A stretch of 64,000 bases of DNA from JBBQNR01 sp963774075 (GCA_963774075.1 CAVZDP010000006.1:1-64000), one strand, 5' to 3'; shown: positions 41,015 to 53,453, counted from the stretch's first letter. Numbers and translations are program-made. Notes: generated by a model from the letters alone, not told the origin.

Positions 41015-42220
41015 ATGGCGCTCGCACATAGCGGACCTCTGCGGCGGGAGCTCGAGCGCGCCCTGCCGGAGCGGCCCTTCACGATCAACCTATGGGACGG
41101 CACCTCGCTGCCCTCGACCGCGGGCAACGGGCCCGCGTTCACGGTTCGCTCTCCCGCAGCGATCGCCCACCTGCTGCGTTCGCCGGGGCAGCTGGGGCTC
41201 GGGCGCGCCTACGTCTCCGGGCAGCTCGCGGTGGACGACCTCGACGGCGCGCTCGGACTGCTGGGCAGCTGGAGCATGCCGCCGCTCGACCGCGGCGCCC
41301 GCGTCCGGCTCGCCCTAGCCGGCGTGCGGGCGTGCGGGCTGGTACGCCCGCCCGCTGTCCCAGCCTCCGAGCTTCGCCCGCGAGGGGCGCGCCACGGCAT
41401 CGCCCGCGACGCCCGCGCCGTGCGTCACCACTACGACGTCGGCAATGAATTCTTCGAGCTGTTCCTCGACAGCTCCATGACCTACAGCTGCGCGATCTTC
41501 TCGCGCGGGGCGGCCACGCTCGAGGAGGCGCAGGAGACGAAGCTCGAGCTCGTCTGCACAAAGCTCGGGCTTCAGCGGGGGGAGCGCGTCCTCGACGTGG
41601 GCTGCGGTTGGGGAAGCTTCCCGATCCACGCCGCGCGCAGACACGGTGTGAGCGTGGTCGGGATCACCCTCTCCGAGGCGCAGGCGACGCTCGCCCGCAA
41701 GCGGGTCGCCGATGCGGGCCTCGCCGACCAGGTCGAGATCAGGGCGATGGACTACCGGGAGCTGAGCGGGGAGTCGTTCGACGCAATCGCCAGCATCGGC
41801 ATGGTGGAGCACGTCGGCAACAACCAGATCGACGTCTATGCGCAGCGGCTGGCGAGCCTGCTCGAGCCGGGTGGAAGGCTGCTGAACCACGGGATCGCGC
41901 GCTTGCGCCATGGCGATGCGGAGGCCGGGGAGTTCTCCAACCGCTTCGTGTTCCCCGACGCGGCGCCACTGCACGCGTCGCGCATTCTGCTGGCGCTGGA
42001 GCGTGCCGGCTTCGTGACCGACCACGTCGAGGGCTTCGGCTCGGACTACGTCGAGACCCTACGGCACTGGCTGCGGCGGTTGGAGAACCGGCTCGAGGAT
42101 GCCGTCAGAGTCGCCGGGCCGGAGCGGACTCGGATCTGGCGGCTGTACCTGCGGGTGGCGCGTAGAGGCTTCGAGAGTGGCTTCCTCTCGGTCTACCAGG
42201 TGCGCAGTCACACTACATAG
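41015..42220 (+). CDS. cfa: Cyclopropane-fatty-acyl-phospholipid synthase family methyltransferase
   Basis: 401 residues. SAM motif VLDVGCGWGSFPIHAARR (about 191-208), the VRHHYDVGNEFFELFLDSSM TYSCAIF segment of all cyclopropane synthases, and MVEHVGNNQ with the active-site region. The N-terminal domain (FTINLWDGTS) matches the longer form. The enzyme adds a methylene group from SAM across the double bond of a phospholipid acyl chain. Directly following the desaturase, it forms a two-step route: make the double bond, then convert it. It converges with the SBBP protein 15 bases on. Confidence 0.92.
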   Translation: MALAHSGPLRRELERALPERPFTINLWDGTSLPSTAGNGPAFTVRSPAAIAHLLRSPGQLGLGRAYVSGQLAVDDLDGALGLLGSWSMPPLDRGARVRLALAGVRACGLVRPPAVPASELRPRGARHGIARDARAVRHHYDVGNEFFELFLDSSMTYSCAIFSRGAATLEEAQETKLELVCTKLGLQRGERVLDVGCGWGSFPIHAARRHGVSVVGITLSEAQATLARKRVADAGLADQVEIRAMDYRELSGESFDAIASIGMVEHVGNNQIDVYAQRLASLLEPGGRLLNHGIARLRHGDAEAGEFSNRFVFPDAAPLHASRILLALERAGFVTDHVEGFGSDYVETLRHWLRRLENRLEDAVRVAGPERTRIWRLYLRVARRGFESGFLSVYQVRSHTT

Positions 42221-42235
42221 AGCCTCTGCCGCTGC

Positions 42236-45181
42236 TCATTTCGTGAACCTGAAGAGCGCGTCCCGCGTGACGCCCTCCCCGAGGTCGAGGTGCAGGGCCT
42301 TGCAAGAGCGAGCATAGGCCGTCGGCGTCTTCCAGTTGAGCTGATAGTTGCCGTTGCCGAGGTTCCGGAGGCCCGAGCCGCCCGGCGCCACCTCCTCGAG
42401 CTGGTCCGTCGTGGTGCCGAGGCTGCAGGCGAGCGAGGTGACGTTCATGTGCGCCGTGGAAAGGGTCGTGACCGGCGTTCCGTTCGCTGCCACCAACCGC
42501 CACTTGAGCGGCACCGCCTGCCCTGCCTTCACCACGTTCTCGGTCGGGGGGTTGTCGACCGGCGGCGTGAAGCCCTGGAAGTCCCAGGTGCGAACGCTCT
42601 TCGATGCCCCGGCGGCGATCGTAGTCTGGACCCCGTCGACGTTGACGGTCACGACCCCGCCGCCGAGGTTGTCGACCGCGAAGCTGCCGTCCGGGCTCGA
42701 AGTGACCTTCGCCGTCACGCCGTTCGGGATGGAGACGACCGTGCGCCCGCCGCCGAGCACGACCTGCGCGCTTCCCTGCACGACGGTGACAGTTACGCTC
42801 GAGCAGGTGACGACGACCTCGCTGCCCGCCGAGACCTTGAGCGTGAAGCCGCCGCAGACCGACAGCGTCACCTGGCCCGCCCCCGCGCCGACCGTGATCC
42901 TGACGCCGTCGGGGTCGGCGACGTCGGTGATCGTCACGTTCAGGCCGGCCCGGTCTGTGATCGAGCCCGACGTGGTCGCGCCGTCGGCGAACGCGTTCGA
43001 GGCCGTCCCCGGGCTCGTGTCGAGCGGCGCGTGGATGCCGTCGCCGTCGGGGTCCGTGTCGGTGCCGGAAATCTTGACCACGAATGCGTCCCCGAATCCG
43101 CCCAAGCTCGAGTCGAACCCGCCCGGGGTCGGAAAGTCGGCGGAGTGTGTCGTGCCAATCGCATAGCTGTTGCCGCTCGGATCCACCACCACGGCCTCGC
43201 CGTTCTCCTCAGACGCTCCGCCCAGGTAGGTGGAATGGGCGATGCTCGACCCAGTGGGCGACAGCTTTGTCAGGAAAGCGTCCTCACTGCCGTTGTAGGT
43301 CGTGTCGAACGCTCCCACCGTCGGGAAGTCGGAGGACAATGTGTTGCCGACGACGTAGGCGCTGCCCGAACCGTCCACCGCGATCGCGGAGGCCTCCTCT
43401 CCGAGAGAGCCGCCCAGATACGTCGAGTAGACGAGGGTCGAGCCGGTCGGGGAGAGCTTGGTGACGAATACCTCGTCAGCGCTCTGGCTGGTATCGAACC
43501 CTCCCGCGATCGGGAAGTCGGCGGAGTTGGTGAGACCCGTCACGTAGGCGCTTCCGAAAGCATCGAGTGCCACTGCCCCGCCGAACTCACTGGAAGTCCC
43601 GCCCAGGTAGGTCGCGAAGACGAGGTTCGAGCCGGTGGCGTCGAGCTTCGCCAGCACTGCGTCATTGATTCCGTTGTAGCTCGGGTCGAACGCTCCCACC
43701 GTGGCGGGAAAGTCCGCCGAGTCGGCGGTACCCGTCACGTATGCGCTCCCGCCGCCGTCGACCGCGATCCCGAATCCCTCACTCGGCGAGGCTCCGCTCA
43801 GGTAGGTGGAGTAGTCGAGGCTCGAGCCGGTGGGGTCGAGCTTCGACACGAACGCGTTGAAGAAGCCATCGAGGGTGGTGTCGAACGCGCCCGGGCTGGT
43901 GGGGAAGTCCAGCGAGGTCGTCGTACCGATCACGTATGCGCTGCCGCTTCCGTCGACCGCGATCGCGTATCCCTGGTCCGAAGCACCTCCGCCGAGGTAG
44001 GTCGCGTAGACGAGGGTCGAGCCGGTGGGATCGAGCTTCGCCACGAGAACGTCCGGTTCGCCGTTATGGCTGGTGTCGAACGCACCCGGTGTGGGTGGAA
44101 AGTCCGGTCCCAGGCTGTAACCCGTCACGTATACGCTGCCGCTCCCATCCACCGCGATGGCGTACTGATCCGATGGATTACCGCCGAAGTAGGTCGAATA
44201 GGCGATCGCGGGTCCGCCGCCGGCAAGCTTGGTGATGAAGCCGCTGTCGGAACCATCGCCATCGCGGCTCGAGTCGAACGACCCCGCGGTAATCGGGAAG
44301 TCCGTGGAGTCGGTGGCGCCTGACACATAGACACTCCCGCCCGCGTCAACGGCGGCCCCGAGTCCCTGGTCGCCGCCGGCGCCACCCAGGAAGGTCGAGT
44401 AGGCGAGGCCTGGATCGATGACCAGCGGACGAGCACGGTTGAAACTGCCGAGCGTGAAGCCGTAGGAGCTGCCCGCCAGCGTGTAGCTGCTCTCCACCGC
44501 TACGCGCCTGCCGTCGACCGTCTGGTAGCTGACGGGCCGCGCGTCGCGCAGCCGCCCGAGCGGCGTGTCGATCGCGAGCGCGCCGCCTGCTCCGAGCGAG
44601 ACGCCGTCGGTCCCCGCATAGGCGAGACGAATGTCGGACGGGTCGGCGCCCGGAGCCAGCACGAACTCGTACTTGAGCTTGCCGGCCGGGCCGCGAAAGA
44701 CCATGTCGATCCCCGGCCACAGGTCTCGGTAGACGAGCCGTTCGTAGGTGGGCAGGCCCACGTGGCGCTCGGAGCCGGAGATGTAGTTGACCGTGCCGGC
44801 GGCGCGCCGCTCGACTTCAGGCCTCGCGGCCGGGTTGGCGCCAACGAAGCGCAGCTCGAGCGCGTGTCCGCGCTCACCGCGCTGGAAGGCGAGCACTGCC
44901 GCCTCGTCCGTAAAGAAGAACGAGAAGCCCGCGCCGCGGGCCTGATAGCGCACGTCGGGATCGGTCTGGCCGCCGTTGGGGACGAAGGTAAGCGGCGGCT
45001 TTCCCGAACCGGTCCCAACCGACGCCGTTCGGGGGCTCGTCTCGTCCACGATGGCTGCCGCCGTCAGAGCGAGGGCGAGCAGCAAGCCGACGACTAGAGG
45101 GCGCCACGGCGTCGTGGCAGCCAGCGGCCATGGCGGTACGGTCGACAACACCGGCGTGCGGCTGCGTACGGTCCAGTCCAT
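42236..45181 (-). CDS. Large secreted SBBP-repeat beta-propeller protein
   Basis: 981 residues. Signal helix (WRPLVVGLLLALALTAAAIV), then an N-terminal domain PLTFVPNGGQTDPDVRYQAR ... GIDMVFRGPAGKLKYEFVL, which commonly precedes SBBP repeats (DUF7948-like). From about 260 to 700 there are about nine SBBP repeats with the core AYSTYLGGxxxDxGxAIAVDGSGSAYVTG and DFPxxxGAFD; the blades may form a propeller. A FecR-like segment (VSIPNGVTAKVTSSPDGSFA) and a last domain with a C-rich stretch (SLACSLGTTTDQLEEVA) follow. Function is unknown; such proteins are surface-exposed and repeat-rich. It follows ClpB on the same strand after 187 bases. Confidence 0.88.
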   Translation of the reverse strand: MDWTVRSRTPVLSTVPPWPLAATTPWRPLVVGLLLALALTAAAIVDETSPRTASVGTGSGKPPLTFVPNGGQTDPDVRYQARGAGFSFFFTDEAAVLAFQRGERGHALELRFVGANPAARPEVERRAAGTVNYISGSERHVGLPTYERLVYRDLWPGIDMVFRGPAGKLKYEFVLAPGADPSDIRLAYAGTDGVSLGAGGALAIDTPLGRLRDARPVSYQTVDGRRVAVESSYTLAGSSYGFTLGSFNRARPLVIDPGLAYSTFLGGAGGDQGLGAAVDAGGSVYVSGATDSTDFPITAGSFDSSRDGDGSDSGFITKLAGGGPAIAYSTYFGGNPSDQYAIAVDGSGSVYVTGYSLGPDFPPTPGAFDTSHNGEPDVLVAKLDPTGSTLVYATYLGGGASDQGYAIAVDGSGSAYVIGTTTSLDFPTSPGAFDTTLDGFFNAFVSKLDPTGSSLDYSTYLSGASPSEGFGIAVDGGGSAYVTGTADSADFPATVGAFDPSYNGINDAVLAKLDATGSNLVFATYLGGTSSEFGGAVALDAFGSAYVTGLTNSADFPIAGGFDTSQSADEVFVTKLSPTGSTLVYSTYLGGSLGEEASAIAVDGSGSAYVVGNTLSSDFPTVGAFDTTYNGSEDAFLTKLSPTGSSIAHSTYLGGASEENGEAVVVDPSGNSYAIGTTHSADFPTPGGFDSSLGGFGDAFVVKISGTDTDPDGDGIHAPLDTSPGTASNAFADGATTSGSITDRAGLNVTITDVADPDGVRITVGAGAGQVTLSVCGGFTLKVSAGSEVVVTCSSVTVTVVQGSAQVVLGGGRTVVSIPNGVTAKVTSSPDGSFAVDNLGGGVVTVNVDGVQTTIAAGASKSVRTWDFQGFTPPVDNPPTENVVKAGQAVPLKWRLVAANGTPVTTLSTAHMNVTSLACSLGTTTDQLEEVAPGGSGLRNLGNGNYQLNWKTPTAYARSCKALHLDLGEGVTRDALFRFTK

Positions 45182-45368
45182 CCCTTCCTCCTACTCCTGA
45201 GGGGAAGCTCTCGGACCATTCGCATGGCCATAGAGGTCGAGAACCGATTCCCTTGATCCGTGACCGAAGACGGGCGGAGGGCGAACTCGGCCGCTGGGTC
45301 GGCTCATTCGACGACCGTCTGCGCCGACCCTATACCCGCGCTTGCTGAGAAAGCAAGTGCCGGCTTCC

Positions 45369-48023
<2,655 letters not shown>

Positions 48024-48027
48024 GCGG

Positions 48028-48114
48028 TCACCTCGATCGGTCGGTCCTGGGCTCGTCGCGGCGGAGCCGCTCCTCCAATTCCTCGATTCCCCCAATCAGC
48101 TCGGAGGCGAACAC
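48028..48114 (-). CDS. Possible short frame immediately upstream of clpB
   Basis: A frame reading FASELIGGIEELEERLRRDE, amphipathic and Glu/Arg-rich, ends five bases before the clpB start; its TGA lies in the clpB ribosome-binding region. An in-frame GTG at 48114 gives 28 residues. The frame remains open further upstream without a good start. It may be a small coupled peptide or a relic; it is recorded as weak. Confidence 0.2.
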   Translation of the reverse strand: MFASELIGGIEELEERLRRDEPRTDRSR

Positions 48115-48191
48115 AGCACTGCGGAAAGCGTAACCGGATTCGAGCCGCTCCCACCGGGGTGCCGCGCTGTGCCGTGTGCCCAGGTTCGCCG

Positions 48192-50798
48192 CTAGGGCTT
48201 CGTGCGCGAGTCGATCGACTTCAGGAACTTCACGACCAGGTCGCGGTCCTTCGCGCTCCCGAGCTTGTCCGGCATCTTGCCGTTCGCCGTGCGGTGCTTG
48301 ACGTTGCCCACTACGCAGGAGACGCTTTCGCACGCGCCATTGTGGTAGTAGGGCGGGAGCATGTCGATCCCCAGCAGTGACGGCACGTTGTAGCCGGTGC
48401 CCCTGCCGTCCCCGTTGTAGTCGATCCCAAGCGCGTCCGGCGCCGCTCCAGCCACGCCGGTCGCGCTCACGGCGGCCGTCGCCTTCTCGTTGGCGCCGAG
48501 GTTCGCGCCGAGCTGGTTCCCAGCGCCGGGTACGCCGAGGTTGAAGGATCCGATGTCACGCAGGAAGCGATTCAGGTACTGGACCCCGACCGGTGCTCCG
48601 AGGGTTGCGGGAGGCGTCGTCTCGGTGAAGATCTCGGTCGCCGCCGGCGGGGACGTGAAGTCCTTGGTGCTGATCGTCCACTTGCCGCCGACGTGACAGG
48701 CGGTGCAGCCGGCCGCGGCAAAGAGCGCTTTGCCGCGCCGCACCTGCGAGGCTGAAAGGCGGTTTCCGACCTTTCGGCTCGCGAACGGCGCCCTCGGGGT
48801 CCGCACGGCTAGCTTCACCCACTCACGGAGTGCCGTCATTGCTGGAACGGCGATGTTGCTGCCGGGCAGCGTGACCGTGTGCTGCGCCCGGTTCGCGTTT
48901 GCCTTCGCGAAGGCATTGACCACGCAGGGCGCTGCGTTGATGTCGCCGTTGTCGCCGAAGAGCAGCCCGTGGTTCGGGTCGAAGAGGCTCGTGGCCGGAG
49001 GCGGAGCGCTACACGGCAGGGCGGCCGCCAGGTTGCCCGGTCCGGAGACGTTGCGGATGTTGAGCTCGAAGTCCTCGACCTCGTCGAAGATCGCCGAGTA
49101 GTTGAGGACACGCTGGTCCGCCGCGTTGTTCGGGTTGAAGCTGGCGTTCAGGGGCACCGACTTGCGTGGCCCTGCGCCGAACTCCCACACCACGCTGTCC
49201 GTGAGGCCCTCGAAGTGGCAGCTAGAGCAGCTCTGCCAGCCCTCGCTCGAGAGCCGGTCGGTCGTCGACACCGAGGCCCCGGCGGGCCGGTTGAACAGAC
49301 CGCGCGACGAGAAGAACATCTCGGCTCCGACCGCGACGACCTCCTCGGGTGAGCCGGGCGCCGGGAGCGGGGCGGTTCGAATCACGCTCACCACCCTGTC
49401 GGTCGCAAGGTCGACGACCGAGACGTTACGCGACACGAAGTTGACGACGTAGGCACGCGTTCCCCTGCGATTGATCACGATCCCCTGCGGGAACTTGCCC
49501 GCGTTGTTGCCGCTCGTCGCCGGATTCGCGGGGTCGTTGAGGTCGATGTAGCGCGTCGTGTCGGCGTCGACTGTGTTGCTCAGCTTCCCATCGGGGGCGA
49601 CGTTCGCCTTCACGAGCACATCGCTGCCGGAGGAGACGGCGTACGCGGCACCCGCGCCGCCCTGGTTCGTGAAGGCGATTCCCCAGACGTTGGCGAAGAA
49701 CAGCTTCTTCTTCCCGGCCTCCGGCTGACGTGCGCCGAGGTGGAGGTTGATGAACTTGTTTGCTCCGGAGTCGACGGGGCTGCCGCTCCGCACGCCATCG
49801 AGCACGTTCACGAACGCCTGAGTGCTCACGTTGAACCGAAGCGGCCCGTCCGGCGAGGCGGCGATGTTGGGCAGATACGCTTGGTTCCCGCGGATCACGA
49901 TGCTCTGGAGCTGGTTCGGGAACGCCGCTGTCGGGTCGGCCACCCCGTCGCCAGTGGAGTCGACCGTGAAGCCGGTGACCTGCGGCGCGATCGTTACTTT
50001 CGACGCGGGCCTGTAGCCGCGGATCTTCTTCGACTTCGTCTTGATATTCAGGCGGCAGACAACCCCCTGCCTGCCGGCGTCGTCGCCCTGCCTGCCGCCG
50101 GGCTTCGTGAAGGAGAAGAACCCAGTCACGTAGAGCCGCTTGCTGTTCTTCGTCACGGCGAGCCCGCGCGGCTGGAAGTGGCGGCTGCGGTCGGGGTCGT
50201 TGCAGAGGCTTCTCTGAAGGTTGACGTGACCGATGATCCGCGGGCCCGACGCTCTGCTTCGTCCCCTGCGACCGCGTTTGCCCTTCGCCCTGCTGCTCTG
50301 GGCGTCGATGACCGTGATCGTGTCCTGACCGCTGTTGGCCACGAAGGCTCGCCGGCCGTCGGGGGACACCACCACGTTCCAAGGCTCGGCGCCGGTCGTC
50401 AACGCGCCCTTCTTGCCCGAGCGCTTCTCGACGCGGGCGCGGAACCGCTTGGCGCTCGGCCTGGTGATCCTGATCACCGTGACCGTGCCGGAGGCGGAGT
50501 TCGCCACGAACGCGTAGCGGTTGTTGGGGTCGAGCGCGACGCTCTCCGGTTCGTCGCCGACCTTGATGTTGGCGATGACCTTGTTCGTCTTCGTGTAGAT
50601 GACCGAGACACTGTCGCCCCCGGGGTTGACCGACCAGACGAACTTCCCGTCCGCGGACATCGCGATGGGACTCGAGTAGGTCGGGGCGGAGAACTTCCGA
50701 GCGTTGGAAGCTGCGGGCATGGCGAGCGACAGCACGGCCATGGCGAGAGCCACGAGCAGGGTGCGCCCGAGTCGCTGTCGGCCAGTCGAAAGACCCAA
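48192..50798 (-). CDS. Secreted YVTN beta-propeller fused to di-haem cytochrome c
   Basis: 868 residues. Signal peptide (LLVALAMAVLSLAMPAASNA). Residues 40-500 are YVTN/40-blade repeats (ESVALDPNNRYAFVANSASG, NVVVSPDGRRAFVANSGQDT, GIVINRRGTRAYVVNFVSRN). Two haem motifs, CSSCH (524-528) and CTACH (698-702), sit in the C-terminal MauG/cytochrome-peroxidase-like region; a late NGKMPDKLG offers a Met ligand. Exported cytochromes of this layout pass electrons outside the cell or oxidise a substrate. It is transcribed in line with ccmF and a CcmI-like gene that would attach its haem. Confidence 0.88.
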   Translation of the reverse strand: MGLSTGRQRLGRTLLVALAMAVLSLAMPAASNARKFSAPTYSSPIAMSADGKFVWSVNPGGDSVSVIYTKTNKVIANIKVGDEPESVALDPNNRYAFVANSASGTVTVIRITRPSAKRFRARVEKRSGKKGALTTGAEPWNVVVSPDGRRAFVANSGQDTITVIDAQSSRAKGKRGRRGRSRASGPRIIGHVNLQRSLCNDPDRSRHFQPRGLAVTKNSKRLYVTGFFSFTKPGGRQGDDAGRQGVVCRLNIKTKSKKIRGYRPASKVTIAPQVTGFTVDSTGDGVADPTAAFPNQLQSIVIRGNQAYLPNIAASPDGPLRFNVSTQAFVNVLDGVRSGSPVDSGANKFINLHLGARQPEAGKKKLFFANVWGIAFTNQGGAGAAYAVSSGSDVLVKANVAPDGKLSNTVDADTTRYIDLNDPANPATSGNNAGKFPQGIVINRRGTRAYVVNFVSRNVSVVDLATDRVVSVIRTAPLPAPGSPEEVVAVGAEMFFSSRGLFNRPAGASVSTTDRLSSEGWQSCSSCHFEGLTDSVVWEFGAGPRKSVPLNASFNPNNAADQRVLNYSAIFDEVEDFELNIRNVSGPGNLAAALPCSAPPPATSLFDPNHGLLFGDNGDINAAPCVVNAFAKANANRAQHTVTLPGSNIAVPAMTALREWVKLAVRTPRAPFASRKVGNRLSASQVRRGKALFAAAGCTACHVGGKWTISTKDFTSPPAATEIFTETTPPATLGAPVGVQYLNRFLRDIGSFNLGVPGAGNQLGANLGANEKATAAVSATGVAGAAPDALGIDYNGDGRGTGYNVPSLLGIDMLPPYYHNGACESVSCVVGNVKHRTANGKMPDKLGSAKDRDLVVKFLKSIDSRTKP

Positions 50799-50842
50799 AG
50801 CCGCCTCCGAAGTGTGACTCTCTCACGCTCGAGGCGCGCAAG

Positions 50843-51130
50843 TCAAGGCTTCCGCTCGCCCTCCTCCAGGGCGTCCAGCCGGCGCAGCAACTCGACCGCC
50901 TCGCGCCGCAGGCCCGAGTCGACCCCCTGCCAGTCCTCCTGGGAGAGCTTGCCGGTCCGGTAGTCGAGCTCGGCGTCGCGGATCTCGCGGTACTTGGCCT
51001 CCTTGGCGTTCTCGAGCGAGGTGCGCTCCGGGTCCGGCGGGGCCTCGACAGGGGCGTGCCCAGAGCGCAGCGGCCCTGCGATCAGCGCAATCGCGAGGGC
51101 GATCACGACCAGTACGAGCAGAACCTCCAT
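50843..51130 (-). CDS. CcmI-like small membrane-anchored protein
   Basis: 95 residues. One N-terminal helix (VLLVLVVIALAIALIAGPLR), then a helical cytosolic/extracytosolic segment ERTSLENAKEAKYREIRDAE followed by LDYRTGKLSQEDWQGVDSGL and LRREAVELLRRLDALEEGER. The KxREIRDAELDYRTGKLS pattern is the one found in short CcmI/CycH-type cytochrome c maturation proteins, commonly next to ccmF. It likely assists haem ligation to apocytochrome. It begins 16 bases after the ccmF stop. Confidence 0.7.
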   Translation of the reverse strand: MEVLLVLVVIALAIALIAGPLRSGHAPVEAPPDPERTSLENAKEAKYREIRDAELDYRTGKLSQEDWQGVDSGLRREAVELLRRLDALEEGERKP

Positions 51131-51146
51131 CCGGTGCGGCCTGGGA

Positions 51147-53354
51147 TCAGGCGCGCTTCAGCTCGCGCGCGAGGCGAGCGGCGTAGCTCGCGCTCACTCG
51201 CCGCCGCGCGCCGGAAGGCGCCGGCCAGATCGTGAGCAGACCTCCCGCGAACACGATCAGCGCACCGACCCAGATCCAGGTCACCAGCGGAGAGACGAGC
51301 ACGCGGAAGGTGGCGGGCCGAGCCGCATTGGGGTAACTGGCGACGAGGCGCCTCAAGGCCACGCCGAGTGCGGCCGAGCGTTCCTCCTCGGGTAGCGACT
51401 TGGCCTGCCGGAAGACGTCGTCTCCCTTCCCGATCACCGCGCGCAGGCCGCCGATGTCTGGAGCGACCGTCGTCCAGACATCGTGTCCGAGCCCAGCGCG
51501 GAGGCCGACCTCACTGGTCGCCTCGCCTTCGAAAAAGCGCGAGACGGCGCCCAGGCCGGGGTCGTTCGAGGGGAAGTAGCTGCGCTCGGTGTGAACGGCC
51601 TCGGCATTGCCCTCGCGGCGCACTCGCAGGTCGGCCCCGAGGTCGATCTTCTCGAGAGATCCGTTGGAGGCGACGTCGAGGTCGCCGGTCGGGCGAACGT
51701 ACTCGATCTCGTAATCGCCGACCCGTGCGCGTTCCCCCGGCGCGAGCCTAACGTCACGGGCATCCTGGAAGGTCGACGAGGCGGCAACCCCAACGAGCAG
51801 CACCGTGACTCCCGCATGCACGAGGTAGCCTCCGTAGCGGCGCCTGTTCCGGCGCACGAGCGTGACGGCCGCTCGGGGCACCGAGTCGGAGGACATCGCC
51901 CGCCTCGCGCGAACGCCCCGCCAGAACTCCTGCACCACGACGGCAATCACGAAGCTCCCCAAGCAGAACATCGCCAGCGCCGTCGGGCGCTCGGCGACGC
52001 CGCCGGCGACGAGCAGCACCGCCAGCGTCGCGATCGCCGCTCCCGTCGGTAGCAGCAGCGCCTGTCGCAGGCCGGCCGCAGTGGTTCGCCGCCACGCCAT
52101 GATTGGGCCGAAACCTGAAAGCAGCACGAGCACCAGCGCGAGCGGGACCGTGTAACGGCTGAACCAGGGCGGGCCGACCGAAGACTGCTTGCCCGTCACT
52201 ACCTCGGAGATGAGCGGGAAGAAGGTTCCCCAGAGGATCACGAAGCAGAGGCCCACCAGGGCCAGGTTGTTCAGTAGGAAAACCGCCTCGCGCGATAGCA
52301 GCGAGTCGAGACGGTGCTCCGAGCGAAGCTCCGACGATCGCGACACGACGAGCGCGATCGAGCCCGCGACCAGCGTGACTATCAAGACCAGGAACGGTAC
52401 GCCCAGCGTCGAGGCGCCGAAGGCGTGAATCGAGTTGAGGATGCCCGAGCGGACGAGGAAGGTGCCGAGGATGGCCAGAATCCCGGTGGCGAGCACGAGC
52501 GAGACGTTCCAGGCCTTGAGCATGCCGCGCTTCTCCTGAACCATCGCCGAGTGAAGGAACGCCGTCCCTGTCAGCCATGGCATCAGCGACGCGTTCTCCA
52601 CCGCGTCCCACCCCCAGTAGCCGCCCCACCCGAGCTCCGAGTAGGACCAGCGTGCCCCGAGGACGATCCCGATGCCCAGGCAGAGCCATGCCGCGAGCGC
52701 GAAGGGACGAACGGTTCGAATCCAGTCCGAGCTCAGCCTCCGAGAGGCGAGAGCGCCGACGGCGAACGCGAACGGCACCGTGAACAGCGTGTAGCCCGAG
52801 TAGAGCATCGGCGGGTGGACCATCATCGCGGGGTGTCTGAGCAGCGGGTTGAGGCCGAGGCCCTCGAGAGGCACTGGGCTGGCGCGGGCGAAGGGGGTCT
52901 CGAAGAAGATGAGCAGGCCACAGAAGAACGCCGCCAATCCGAGCAGGACCGCGGTGGCGTAGGGGACCATGTCGAGTGCACGCCTGCGGGTGATGAAGAG
53001 GATGGCGCTCGACCACAGGCTCAGCAGCAGCACCCACAGGAGCAGCGACCCTTCCTGAGACGACCAGATCGCCGTCGCCTGATAGAAGGCGGGCGTCGTG
53101 GTGGAGGAGTGCGTGGCCACGAGCTCGAACGAGAAGTCCGAGCGCAGGAAGGCCACGATCAGGATCGTGAAGCAGACGCCGAGCGTTGCGGCCAGGGCGT
53201 ACATCGCTCGGCGGCCGGAGGCCACGAGCGCGCGCCCGCTCCAGCGGCCGGCGACGAGGGAGGCCTCCCCCCTGCGGGCGCCGGCGAGCGACACGACGAT
53301 GCCGTAGACGGCGATCGCCAGCGCAAGAATCAGCAGGGCGCGGCCGGCGAGCAT
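51147..53354 (-). CDS. ccmF: Cytochrome c haem lyase subunit CcmF/NrfE
   Basis: 735 residues with about 14 membrane helices. The WWD haem-handling motif is clear (WGGYWGWDAVENASLMPWLT) at around 240-260. HPPMLYSGYTLFTVPFAFAV and FLVRSGILNSIHAF are further family hallmarks. A periplasmic domain near 510-700 precedes a last helix. CcmF ligates haem to CxxCH motifs in System I maturation. The genes for the rest of the Ccm system are not in the window. It heads the minus-strand unit ccmF, ccmI-like, di-haem cytochrome, possibly running on to clpB. Confidence 0.93.
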   Translation of the reverse strand: MLAGRALLILALAIAVYGIVVSLAGARRGEASLVAGRWSGRALVASGRRAMYALAATLGVCFTILIVAFLRSDFSFELVATHSSTTTPAFYQATAIWSSQEGSLLLWVLLLSLWSSAILFITRRRALDMVPYATAVLLGLAAFFCGLLIFFETPFARASPVPLEGLGLNPLLRHPAMMVHPPMLYSGYTLFTVPFAFAVGALASRRLSSDWIRTVRPFALAAWLCLGIGIVLGARWSYSELGWGGYWGWDAVENASLMPWLTGTAFLHSAMVQEKRGMLKAWNVSLVLATGILAILGTFLVRSGILNSIHAFGASTLGVPFLVLIVTLVAGSIALVVSRSSELRSEHRLDSLLSREAVFLLNNLALVGLCFVILWGTFFPLISEVVTGKQSSVGPPWFSRYTVPLALVLVLLSGFGPIMAWRRTTAAGLRQALLLPTGAAIATLAVLLVAGGVAERPTALAMFCLGSFVIAVVVQEFWRGVRARRAMSSDSVPRAAVTLVRRNRRRYGGYLVHAGVTVLLVGVAASSTFQDARDVRLAPGERARVGDYEIEYVRPTGDLDVASNGSLEKIDLGADLRVRREGNAEAVHTERSYFPSNDPGLGAVSRFFEGEATSEVGLRAGLGHDVWTTVAPDIGGLRAVIGKGDDVFRQAKSLPEEERSAALGVALRRLVASYPNAARPATFRVLVSPLVTWIWVGALIVFAGGLLTIWPAPSGARRRVSASYAARLARELKRA

Positions 53355-53453
53355 GCTCTCCCACTCTCAATCACGACGTCGAGCGAGTATCGCACGGCCC
53401 CGGCCGGCCCGCGTTCAGTCCCTCAAGCCGGGTCGATAGAGTGCGCGGCCGAG

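Noticed and set aside
42290..44323. 677-residue plus-strand frame
   Set aside because: Antisense to the SBBP propeller gene; no protein-like features.
45341..45357. Terminator after clpB
   Set aside because: CTTGCT-AGCAAG stem is short and lies upstream of any T run; not convincing.
48024..48191. HspR/HAIR operator ahead of clpB
   Set aside because: No CTTGAGT-N7-ACTCAAG-like repeat could be found there.
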